Positions 54,561 to 62,478 of a stretch of 64,000 nt of DNA are shown here, in pieces. The notes beneath the pieces were generated by a model. That model was given only the letters and a program-made list of their open reading frames with translations. It ran no database searches and was not told the origin of the DNA. The stretch covers positions 1,674,001 to 1,738,000 of the forward strand of contig NZ_JAGKSR010000001.1 in NCBI RefSeq assembly GCF_017939615.1, read 5' to 3'. Both the position numbers and the translations under genes were made by a program. The first letter of the stretch is position 1. The number at the start of each line of letters is the position of its first letter. The stretch is from Microbacterium sp. BLY. Its GTDB lineage: Bacteria; Actinomycetota; Actinomycetes; Actinomycetales; Microbacteriaceae.

Positions 54561-55764
54561 TCCGGATCCCGTTCTCGGCGCCTGGGCGAAGGGGTTCCCG
54601 GCGCGTGCCGCGGGGCTGCGTCTGTCGGAGGTCGCCGGAGCCGGCCTGCGTCTGTCCGATCTCCGCACCCCGGTGCTCACGGTGCACGCCGATGCGCTCG
54701 CGCACAACGAGGCCACCGTGTTCGGCTGGGCCGAGCGGAGGGGCGTCCGCCTCGCCCCGCACGGCAAGACCACCATGGCACCCGCGTTGTGGCAGCGCCT
54801 GCTCGACGCCGGCGCCTGGGGTCTCTCCGTCGCGACGCCGTGGCAGGCCCGGGTGGCGGTGGACGCGGGCGTCCCCACGGTGCTCATCGCCAACGGCGTG
54901 ACCGACGGCGCGGCCGCCAGGGAGCTGGGCGCGCTGCTCGCCGCCGACGAGGGTCTGCGGATCCTCTGCGGGGCCGATTCGCTCGCCGGTGTCGCGATCC
55001 TCGCCGAGGCGCTCGCCGACGCCCCGCGTCCGCTGGACGTCCTCGTGGAGCTCGGCGGCGCCCAGGGGCGCACGGGGGCGCGGACCGTCGCGGAAGGCGA
55101 GAGCATCGCCGCGGCGATCACGGCCGCTCCCGGTCTCCGCCTCGCCGGGGTGACCGGCTATGAGGGGCCGTTCGGCCCCGACCGGTCCGCGGCCTCGGTG
55201 GCGGCGGTCGACGGCTTCCTCGCCACCCTCGGCGAGCTGCACCGCCGCCTGCAGTACCCCGATGGTCTCCGCCCCGTGCTGAGCGCGGGCGGGAGCTCGT
55301 TCCCCGACCGCGCCGCCGCGGTCCTCGGTGCCGCCGCCGGAGAAGCGGAGGTCGTCCTGCGCTCCGGGGCCTTCCAGATCCACGACGACGGCTTCTACTC
55401 CCGCATGTCGCCGTTCGGGCCGGCGACGGACACCGCGCCGCTGCGCTCCGCGATGCACGCGTGGGCGCGCGTCGTGTCCCAGCCGGAGCCCGGGCTCGCG
55501 CTGCTCGACGCCGGGCGCCGGGATGTGCCGTTCGACATCGATCTCCCCGTACCGCAGTCCGTCGCCGGGGCGATCACGGCGCTCAACGACCAGCACGCCT
55601 TCCTCCGACCCGCCGACGGCGCGACCGTCGCGGTGGGCGAGGTCGTCCGCCTCGGGCTGTCGCACCCCTGCACCGCGTTCGACAAGTGGCGGGTCGTCGC
55701 GGTGATCGACGACCCCGACGCCGCCGACCCGCGCGTGATCGATGCGGTGGCGACATGCTTCTGA
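54547..55764 (+). CDS. D-serine dehydratase/D-threonine aldolase-like PLP enzyme (D-amino-acid deaminase)
   Basis: 405 aa of the alanine-racemase-N/DSD family. PLP lysine K74 in an APHGKTTM motif; C-terminal zinc site H373 and C375 in a SHPCTAFDKW motif, as in eukaryotic-type D-serine dehydratase. Converts D-amino acids (D-serine-like) to keto acids and ammonia through an enamine. Divergent RidA fits that chemistry. The last 10 bases overlap the amidohydrolase-hexosaminidase gene, so the two are translationally coupled. Exact substrate unproven. Confidence 0.87.
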   Translation: MPLQIPDPVLGAWAKGFPARAAGLRLSEVAGAGLRLSDLRTPVLTVHADALAHNEATVFGWAERRGVRLAPHGKTTMAPALWQRLLDAGAWGLSVATPWQARVAVDAGVPTVLIANGVTDGAAARELGALLAADEGLRILCGADSLAGVAILAEALADAPRPLDVLVELGGAQGRTGARTVAEGESIAAAITAAPGLRLAGVTGYEGPFGPDRSAASVAAVDGFLATLGELHRRLQYPDGLRPVLSAGGSSFPDRAAAVLGAAAGEAEVVLRSGAFQIHDDGFYSRMSPFGPATDTAPLRSAMHAWARVVSQPEPGLALLDAGRRDVPFDIDLPVPQSVAGAITALNDQHAFLRPADGATVAVGEVVRLGLSHPCTAFDKWRVVAVIDDPDAADPRVIDAVATCF

Positions 55765-58700
55765 GCGCCGAGAAGGCGGCGGCAGGCGGTGTGCGCGTCT
55801 ATCGGCGTGCCACCGTCGTCGACGGCACCGGGGCCGCGCGGTACATCGCGGACGTCGCCGTCGAGGGCGCCAGGGTCGTCGCGATCCGCCGCGAGGGCGA
55901 CACCGACGGTCTCGTGGTGCCCGACGGCGCGATCGAGGTGGACGCGTCCGACCTCGTGCTGGCCCCCGGGTTCATCGACATGCACGCGCACAGCGATCTC
56001 GCGGTGCTCGACGGCGCGGCGCACGACGCCAAGATCCGCCAGGGCGTGACCACCGAGGTGCTCGGCCAGGACGGTCTGGGGTACGCACCGCTGGACGAGG
56101 CCACCGCCGCCGTCATCCCCGCGCAGATCGCCGGGTGGAACGGTCTGCCGGACGAGGTGCCCTGGCGGTCGATGGACGACCTGCTGACGGCCATCGACCG
56201 CGTCACCGTGGCCAACGCCGCCGTGCTCGTGCCGCAGGGCAACCTCCGGATGATGGTGGTCGGGCACGAGAACCGCGCGGCCACGACCGCGGAGATCGCC
56301 GCGATGGCCGACCTCCTCGGGCAGGCGCTCGACGCCGGCGCATTCGGCATGTCGAGCGGACTCACCTACACCCCGGGGATGTACGCCGACACGGCCGAGC
56401 TGGAGGCGCTCTGCCGCGTGGTCGCCGAGCGCGGAGGCTACTGGGCGCCGCACACGCGCAGCTACGGCGGCGCCGCGTTGGACGCGTACCGCGAGGCGAT
56501 CGAGATCGGCCGCCGCACCGGGTGCGCGGTCCACCTCACGCACGCGACCATGAACTTCGCCCCCAACCGCGGGCGCGCCGCCGAGCTGCTGGCTCTCGTG
56601 GACGAGGCCGTGGCGGACGGGGTCGACGTGACGCTGGACACCTACCCCTACCTGCCGGGCGCGACCACGCTGTCCGCGCTGCTGCCGAGCCGGCTCGCGG
56701 CCACCGGCGACCTCCTCGGCGCCCTCGCCGCCCTCGACGCCGACGGACGCGAGGCGGTCAGGGTCGAGCTGGAGGAGATCGGCTGCGACGGCTTCCACGG
56801 GGAGGTCGCCGACTGGACGGCGATCCAGATCTCGGGCACCGCGCATCCCGCGCTGGCCGGACTCGTCGGGCGCACGGTCGCCGACATCGCCGCGGACTCC
56901 GGGCGGCGCGCCGTCGACGTGGTGATCGACACGATCCTCCTCGACGCCGGAGCCACAGGCGTGCTCATGCACATCGGCGACGAGGACAACGTCCGCGCGA
57001 TCATGCGGCATCCGCGGCACTCCGGCGGCAGCGACGGGATCCTCATCGGCGCGCGTCCACACCCCCGTGGCCGCGGCACCTTCCCCCGCTACCTCGGCCA
57101 CTATGTCCGCGAGCTCGGCGTGCTGAGCCTGGAGGAGGCCGTGCGCCATCTCTCGGGCACCCCGGCCGCCCGGCTCGGTGTGGACCGCGGCGATGCCCCG
57201 CGCGGCGTCCTCCGCGAGGGCGCGACGGCCGATCTCGTGCTGTTCGACCCCCGGACCATCGCCGCCGGCGCCACCTTCGACGACCCGCACGGTCGCCCGC
57301 AGGGGGTGCGCGAAGTGCTCGTCGGCGGCGTGCCGGTGGTCCTCGACGGCGAGCCGACGGGGGTCGTCGCCGGGCGGGCCCTGCGGATGCCGCCCTCGGC
57401 CGCCCGGGCGACCGTCCCGCACATCGCGGCCCGGATCGATCCGCAGGCGATGCCGTTCCGCTGGACCCCCGCGACCCCGATCACGGCCCCGCCCGCGTTG
57501 TCCGCCGCCGTCGCCCGTCTCGGCGGCGGTGCCGGCGACGCCGCCCTCCCGGCCATTCGCCTGCTCGTCGATCCGGAACTCGGCGTCACCGCGGCGGCGG
57601 AGGGACGTCGGGGGGAGGAGGCGTTCCGCGTGACCGTGACCTCCGCGGGGATCGAGATCGTCGGGGCGACCCCGGCCGGCGTGTTCCGTGGCGCCACCAC
57701 GCTCCGTCAGCTCCGCGACCCCGATCTCGGCCCCACGGCGCCCGCCGTGATCCCCGCCGGGCAGTGGGAGGGTGCTCCCGCCTCCTCCTGGCGGGGAGCG
57801 ATGCTCGACGTGGCGCGGCACATCCGCCCGGCGGAGGACGTCCGCCGCCTCATCGACCTGCTGGCCGATCACCACCTCAACATCCTCCATCTGCACCTGA
57901 CGGACGACCAGGGATGGCGTTTCGAGGTGCCCGGCTACCCGCGTCTCACCGAGATCGGGGCGCATCGGTCGGCGACGCAGCGTGGCCACGGGCCGGAGGC
58001 GACCGTCGAGCCCGGGGTGCACGAGGGGTTCTACACCACCGCCGAGCTGCGCGATCTCGTCCGGTACGCGTCCGACCGCTTCGTGACCCTCGTGCCCGAG
58101 GTCGAGCTTCCCGGACACGTGCAGGCGGCACTCGCCGCGTATCCGGACCTCGGCAACACCGACGTCGCGGAACCTGCGGACGGCCCGTGGGAGCGCTTCG
58201 GCGTGAACGCGCGCACGCTCGCCCCGACCCCGGAGGCGCTGGCGTTCGGCCGTGCCGCCATCGACGCGCTGTGCGAGGTGTTCCCGTCGGCATGGATCGG
58301 GATCGGGGGCGACGAGGTGCCCGTGACGGAGTGGGCCGCGAGTCCGGCCGCGGCCGTGCGGATGCAGGAGCTCGGACTCGCCACGCCGCACGATGTGCAG
58401 CCGTGGTTCACGGCGCAGTTCGTCGCCCACGTGCGGGCGCGGGGGAGGACGGCGCTCGCGTGGGACGAGGTGCTGGAGGGCGACGTCCCCGACGGGGTGC
58501 GCATCCTCGCCTGGCGGGGTCCGGTCGCGATGGGCGCAGCGCTGCGGCGCGGGATCCCGGTCGTCGCCTGCCCGGACCTCGAGGTCTACCTCGACTACCC
58601 GCAGTCGGAATCCGCCGAGGAGCCGATCCGGGTCGGTCCGCCGCTCACGCTCGAGCGTGCCTACTCGTTCCGGGTCGTCGACGGCGCGGTGGGCGGCCAG

Positions 58701-59027
58701 GCGAACGTCTGGACCGAGCACCTGCCGACGCGGGACCGGGTGGACTTCGCGATGTTCCCCCGCCTGGCGGCGATCGCCGAGCGGCTGTGGGACGGGGGAG
58801 ACCCCGCGCCGTTCGCCGACTTCGCGCGTCGTCTGCCCACGCACCTGCGGCGGCTGGCGGCGGCGGGCGTGCGGTATCGTCCGCTGGACGGCCCGACACC
58901 GGCGCAGCGGCGTCCGGGTGTCCCCGGTAAGCCGATGACGGTGGAGACGAGGGAGGGGATCGTCGCCGGGCTGGTCGAGCGGCTGCGCCGGATGGCGCAG
59001 GACCAGGCGGCACCGCCGTCCCTCTGA
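55755..59027 (+). CDS. Fusion of N-acyl-D-amino-acid deacylase-type amidohydrolase and GH20 beta-N-acetylhexosaminidase
   Basis: 1090 aa in one uninterrupted frame. Residues 1-544: amidohydrolase of the D-aminoacylase family (APGFIDMHAHSD with metal ligands H77 and H79; HTRSYG; GGSDGILIGARPHPRGRGTFPR; ends VLVGGVPVVLDGEP...GRALR). The usual metal-bridging cysteine (GNCG) is replaced by GQDG (D106). Residues 545-1090: GH20, with GH20b subdomain, GAMLDVARH, LHLTDDQGWRFE and the catalytic pair D853-E854 in GIGGDEVP. The junction is a methionine (M545, base 57387), so each half equals a complete enzyme. No signal peptide, so cytoplasmic. Overlaps the deaminase by 10 bp. Confidence 0.9.
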   Translation: MLLSAEKAAAGGVRVYRRATVVDGTGAARYIADVAVEGARVVAIRREGDTDGLVVPDGAIEVDASDLVLAPGFIDMHAHSDLAVLDGAAHDAKIRQGVTTEVLGQDGLGYAPLDEATAAVIPAQIAGWNGLPDEVPWRSMDDLLTAIDRVTVANAAVLVPQGNLRMMVVGHENRAATTAEIAAMADLLGQALDAGAFGMSSGLTYTPGMYADTAELEALCRVVAERGGYWAPHTRSYGGAALDAYREAIEIGRRTGCAVHLTHATMNFAPNRGRAAELLALVDEAVADGVDVTLDTYPYLPGATTLSALLPSRLAATGDLLGALAALDADGREAVRVELEEIGCDGFHGEVADWTAIQISGTAHPALAGLVGRTVADIAADSGRRAVDVVIDTILLDAGATGVLMHIGDEDNVRAIMRHPRHSGGSDGILIGARPHPRGRGTFPRYLGHYVRELGVLSLEEAVRHLSGTPAARLGVDRGDAPRGVLREGATADLVLFDPRTIAAGATFDDPHGRPQGVREVLVGGVPVVLDGEPTGVVAGRALRMPPSAARATVPHIAARIDPQAMPFRWTPATPITAPPALSAAVARLGGGAGDAALPAIRLLVDPELGVTAAAEGRRGEEAFRVTVTSAGIEIVGATPAGVFRGATTLRQLRDPDLGPTAPAVIPAGQWEGAPASSWRGAMLDVARHIRPAEDVRRLIDLLADHHLNILHLHLTDDQGWRFEVPGYPRLTEIGAHRSATQRGHGPEATVEPGVHEGFYTTAELRDLVRYASDRFVTLVPEVELPGHVQAALAAYPDLGNTDVAEPADGPWERFGVNARTLAPTPEALAFGRAAIDALCEVFPSAWIGIGGDEVPVTEWAASPAAAVRMQELGLATPHDVQPWFTAQFVAHVRARGRTALAWDEVLEGDVPDGVRILAWRGPVAMGAALRRGIPVVACPDLEVYLDYPQSESAEEPIRVGPPLTLERAYSFRVVDGAVGGQANVWTEHLPTRDRVDFAMFPRLAAIAERLWDGGDPAPFADFARRLPTHLRRLAAAGVRYRPLDGPTPAQRRPGVPGKPMTVETREGIVAGLVERLRRMAQDQAAPPSL

Positions 59028-59070
59028 TGTCACGTTTCGGTAACCCTGCCCGCGGAATCGCGGGGGAAGG

Positions 59071-59099
59071 TTGCACAATTCCTGTTCGTAAGGTCTACT
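59071..59099 (+). promoter_or_regulatory. Promoter of the ROK-kinase-nagB operon
   Basis: TTGCAC (59071-59076), 17-bp spacer, TCTACT (59094-59099); ATG 59107 follows 7 nt later, so the transcript is probably leaderless. Confidence 0.45.
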
Positions 59100-59103
59100 A
59101 ACA
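59083..59103. promoter_or_regulatory. ROK autoregulatory operator candidate
   Basis: Inverted repeat TGTT-N-GTA (59083-59090) and TAC-N-AACA (59096-59103) over the promoter spacer and -10 box, directly before the ROK repressor gene. A bound repressor would block RNA polymerase. Confidence 0.5.
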
Positions 59104-59106
59104 AAC

Positions 59107-60294
59107 ATGTCCGTTTCGGATGATCAGCGCCCGGCGGCGACGACAGACTTCGTCGCCGCGAACGCGCACGCCTTCGGCCCCGCGCGGCATCTCCGTTCGC
59201 GCACCAAGGTGCTCCCCGAGCACGCCCGCGGCCACAACCGCGCGCTCGTGCTCCAGACGCTCTACCACTCCGGCGCCATGAGCCGCGCCGACCTCTCCCG
59301 CGAGACCGGCCTCACCCGGGTGACGATCTCCGACCTGGTGGCCGAGTTCATCGCCGACGGCATCGTCGTCGAGATCGGGGTGCGCGAGGCGGTCGGTCCC
59401 GGCAAGCCCCCGATCCTCATCGACATCGACCGCGTGGGGCACCAGATCATCGGTCTCGATCTGTCCGGCCCGACCGCCTTCGAGGGCGCCGTCCTCAGCC
59501 TCGACGGCGACGTGCTGGAGCGCCGCGAGGTGCCGCGGCCGGAGACGCCGGACGGCGATGCTGCCTACGACGCCCTGCGGGGCCTCGCGCAGACCCTCGT
59601 CGAGATCGCGACGCAGCCCGTCCTCGGCGTCGGCATCGGCACGCCGGGCGTCGTGCGCCCCGACGGCGTCGTGCTCAGCTCGCCGAACCTCGGCTGGACC
59701 GACTTCCCGCTGGAGGCGAAGCTCAGCGCAGACCTCGACCTCCCGGTGCTCGCCCGCAACGACGCCAACGCCGCCGTGCTCGCCGAGTACACCTTCGGCG
59801 AGGCGGAGGCCGACTTCATGCTCATCAAGATCGGTCGCGGCGTCGGCGCCGGCCTGATCACCGGCAGCCAGCCGCTGCTGGGCAGCCGGTTCGCAGCGGG
59901 GGAGATCGGCCACGTCGTGGTCGGCACCGACGGCGGACCCCGCTGCGCCTGCGGCAAGATCGGCTGCCTCGAGGCCTGGCTGAGCGTGAGCCGTCTGCGG
60001 CAGGCGATCGAGGCCGACCCCGCGGCGCGCGACGAGATCCTCCGCGATTCCGGCACCCGCATGGCGATCGCCATCGCCCCGATCGTGGCCGCGCTGGACC
60101 TCTCCGAGGTCGTGCTCTCCGGCCCGGCGGAGCTGCTGGACGGCACGCTCATCGACGCCGCCGTCGAGACCCTCCACGCCCGTACGCTCGAGGGCGTCTT
60201 CGAGGACGTCCTGGTGCGCCTCACCCATCAGGACGACATCGTGCTCCGCGGTGCCGCGGTGATGGTGTTGTCCGGGCAGCTGGGTGTGTCATGA
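59107..60294 (+). CDS. ROK family transcriptional repressor (NagC-like)
   Basis: 395 aa. Winged helix at about 40-90 (RALVLQTLYHSGAMSRADLSRETGLTRVTISDLV), then a ROK sugar-kinase fold. The phosphate loop of true kinases (DxGGTK) is LDLSGPT here, so it should not phosphorylate sugar; the zinc motif CACGKIGCLE (about 281-290) is kept and N218-D219 resemble the sugar contact. It likely senses GlcNAc or a phosphorylated amino sugar. Opens the promoter unit driving the kinase and nagB; the operator overlaps its own promoter. Confidence 0.9.
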   Translation: MSVSDDQRPAATTDFVAANAHAFGPARHLRSRTKVLPEHARGHNRALVLQTLYHSGAMSRADLSRETGLTRVTISDLVAEFIADGIVVEIGVREAVGPGKPPILIDIDRVGHQIIGLDLSGPTAFEGAVLSLDGDVLERREVPRPETPDGDAAYDALRGLAQTLVEIATQPVLGVGIGTPGVVRPDGVVLSSPNLGWTDFPLEAKLSADLDLPVLARNDANAAVLAEYTFGEAEADFMLIKIGRGVGAGLITGSQPLLGSRFAAGEIGHVVVGTDGGPRCACGKIGCLEAWLSVSRLRQAIEADPAARDEILRDSGTRMAIAIAPIVAALDLSEVVLSGPAELLDGTLIDAAVETLHARTLEGVFEDVLVRLTHQDDIVLRGAAVMVLSGQLGVS

Positions 60295-60325
60295 CCCCGA
60301 TGCGCACGACCGGGAACGGCACCCG

Positions 60326-61291
60326 ATGACCGTTCCCGCCCCCGCCGACCTCGCCGGTCGGCCGATTCGCGTGGGCCTGGACGTCGGAGGCACCAAGATC
60401 GACGCCGTCGCTGTCGACCCCGCCGGCACCATCCTCGGGCGACTGCGGCGACCGACGGGATGGGGGGAGGACGCGGTCGTCGAGAGCATCGTCGCGACCG
60501 TCGTCGCGCTCGCCGACGAGATCGGCGTGCCGCTGTCCGCGGTCGGCTCCGCCGGCATCGGCATCCCCGGTCTCGTGGACGCGGAAGCCGGTCGGGTCCT
60601 CCACGCGGTGAACCTCGGCGTGGAGTCGCTCGACCTGGCGACACGCGCCGCGCAGGCGCTGGGCATCCCGTTCCGGGTGGAGAACGACGTCAAGGCCGCC
60701 GCATTGGGCGCCGCCGTGCTGAGCGACGTCGCCGGCTCGATGGCGTACCTCAACCTCGGCACCGGGGTCGCCGCCGGCATCGTCATCGACGGGCGCATCT
60801 GGCGCGGTGCGCGGGGGACCGCCGGCGAGGTCGGGCACCTCTCCGTCGACCCGCGCGGACGTCTGTGCGGGTGCGGCCAGCGCGGCTGCGTGGAGACCTT
60901 CTGCGGGGGAGGTGCGCTCGCGAAGGCGTGGGGGCGCCCCGGCGCCCTGCCCGTCAAGGACATCGTCGACGCCGCCGACGCGGGAGACCCCCAGGCGCTC
61001 GCACTGCGCGCCGACCTCTTCTTCGGGGCGGCCGCGGCGGTGCGGGTGCTCGTGCTGTCGGCCGACGTCGAGACGGTGGTCATCGGCGGTGGGCTCACGG
61101 CTCTCGGCACCCGCCTCGCGGACGGCGTCCGCGAGGCCCTCCATGCGGGCGCCGAGGCGTCACCGTTCCTGAGGTCGCTGCGTCTGGATGAGAGAATCGA
61201 ACTGCTCCCCGCGGGTTCCCCCGCCGCCGCTTTCGGCGCCGCTCTGGTGGGCGCATCCATTTCTGAGAAGGAGATCGTTCCGCATGGCTGA
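60326..61291 (+). CDS. ROK family sugar kinase (probable N-acetylglucosamine/amino-sugar kinase)
   Basis: 321 aa. Phosphate-binding DVGGTK (19-24), catalytic D121 in an ENDVKAAA motif, zinc site C-x-C-x4-C (CGCGQRGCVE near 182-191) with a preceding GHLS histidine. These make it an active ROK kinase, unlike its upstream neighbour. Substrate inferred from nagB downstream and the hexosaminidase upstream. ATG 60326 preferred (31 nt after the ROK regulator); GTG 60284 would add 14 residues. Overlaps nagB by 8 bp. Confidence 0.87.
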   Translation: MTVPAPADLAGRPIRVGLDVGGTKIDAVAVDPAGTILGRLRRPTGWGEDAVVESIVATVVALADEIGVPLSAVGSAGIGIPGLVDAEAGRVLHAVNLGVESLDLATRAAQALGIPFRVENDVKAAALGAAVLSDVAGSMAYLNLGTGVAAGIVIDGRIWRGARGTAGEVGHLSVDPRGRLCGCGQRGCVETFCGGGALAKAWGRPGALPVKDIVDAADAGDPQALALRADLFFGAAAAVRVLVLSADVETVVIGGGLTALGTRLADGVREALHAGAEASPFLRSLRLDERIELLPAGSPAAAFGAALVGASISEKEIVPHG

Positions 61292-62063
61292 GGTCGTCAT
61301 CGTCGAGAATGCCGAGGCCGCCGGCGCCCTGGTCGCCACCGAGATCGTCGAGCTCATCGACCGCCGTCCGGATGCGGTGCTCGGCCTCGCGACCGGCTCC
61401 ACCCCGCTGCCCGTCTACCAGGCTCTCCGCAGCCGCCTCGCCGGGCGCGACGTCTCGCAGGTGCGCGGATTCGCACTCGACGAGTACGTGGGCATCGATC
61501 CCTCCCACCCGGAGAGCTACCGCTCCGTCATCACCCGCGAGGTGGTCGAGCCGCTCGGTCTCGACCCGCAGCGCATCCATGTGCCGAACGGCGCGGAGGC
61601 GACGATCCAGCACGCCGGTGAGGACTACGACGCCGCCATCGCCGCGGCCGGCGGCGTCGACCTGCAGATCCTCGGCATCGGCACGGACGGCCACATCGGG
61701 TTCAACGAGCCGGGGTCATCCTTCGCCTCGCGGACCCGCGTGAAGACGCTCACGGAGCAGACGCGCGAGGACAACGCCCGCTTCTTCGACTCCATCGACG
61801 ACGTCCCGATGCACTGCATCACCCAGGGGCTCGGCACCATCCTGGAGGCCCGTCACCTCGTGCTCCTGGCCTTCGGTGCGGGCAAGGCCGAGGCCGTCGC
61901 GGCAGCGGTCGAGGGACCGCTCACCGCGCTGCTGCCCGGGTCGGCGATCCAGCTCCACCCGCACGCGACCATCGTCGTCGACGAGGCCGCGGCCTCGAAG
62001 CTCCAGCTCGCGGACTACTACCGGTACACCTTCGCGAACAAGCCGGCCTGGCAGGGCATCTGA
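61284..62063 (+). CDS. nagB: Glucosamine-6-phosphate deaminase
   Basis: 259 aa. LGLATGSTPLPVYQAL phosphate site, D66 in FALDEYVG and the GIGTDGHIGFNEP ring-opening/catalytic block. Converts glucosamine-6-phosphate to fructose-6-phosphate and ammonia, feeding amino sugar into glycolysis. ATG 61284 with GAAGGAG upstream, overlapping the kinase stop. nagA, needed to deacetylate GlcNAc-6-P first, is absent from the window. Confidence 0.96.
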   Translation: MAEVVIVENAEAAGALVATEIVELIDRRPDAVLGLATGSTPLPVYQALRSRLAGRDVSQVRGFALDEYVGIDPSHPESYRSVITREVVEPLGLDPQRIHVPNGAEATIQHAGEDYDAAIAAAGGVDLQILGIGTDGHIGFNEPGSSFASRTRVKTLTEQTREDNARFFDSIDDVPMHCITQGLGTILEARHLVLLAFGAGKAEAVAAAVEGPLTALLPGSAIQLHPHATIVVDEAAASKLQLADYYRYTFANKPAWQGI

Positions 62064-62070
62064 CGCGGCG

Positions 62071-62478
62071 TCAGCGCGCGGCCGCCGGCCATGCGAGCGG
62101 CAGCAGGTGCTCGACGCTCAGCGGGGCCAGCGGGAGCGTGGCGGCGTCCGCCGGGGTGATCCAGCGGAGCTCGGCGAGCTCGGCCCGGACCTGGACGCCG
62201 GTCGGGTCGATGGTCGTCGCGAACGCCTCCGCGACGACCCGGTGACCCGGCTCGTTGGCGGCCGCGGACACGAAGCGGCCCAGCGGCCGCAGGTCGGCCT
62301 CCGCCAGCTCCAGCCCCAGCTCCTCCTGGAGCTCGCGGAGGAGGGTCTCGGCCGCCGACTCGCCCGGCTCGGGCTTGCCTCCCGGCTGCATGAACCGCGT
62401 CGTGCCGTGCTTGCGGACGACGAGGACGCGGCCGTCGTCGTCGACGATCACGGCGGCGCTCACATGGATGTCAGGCAT
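62071..62478 (-). CDS. Nudix hydrolase
   Basis: 135 aa. Complete Nudix box GGKPEPGESAAETLLRELQEELGL (residues 38-61, GX5EX7REUXEEXGU). Hydrolyses a nucleoside diphosphate linked to another moiety; substrate unknown. ATG 62478 overlaps the stop of the FAD oxidase gene by 8 bp, so they are coupled. Convergent with nagB, 7 bp apart, with no evident terminator. Confidence 0.88.
   Translation of the reverse strand: MPDIHVSAAVIVDDDGRVLVVRKHGTTRFMQPGGKPEPGESAAETLLRELQEELGLELAEADLRPLGRFVSAAANEPGHRVVAEAFATTIDPTGVQVRAELAELRWITPADAATLPLAPLSVEHLLPLAWPAAAR

Noticed and set aside
57387-59027. Annotating GH20 as a separate gene starting at ATG 57387
   Set aside because: No stop codon and no ribosome-binding site separate the halves; the frame is continuous, so a fusion is the plain reading. 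Internal initiation remains possible.
55395-59108. A minus-strand open frame of about 1237 codons opposite the fusion gene
   Set aside because: Low-complexity Arg/Gly/Val translation, no motifs, and it covers unmistakable amidohydrolase and GH20 catalytic motifs on the plus strand.
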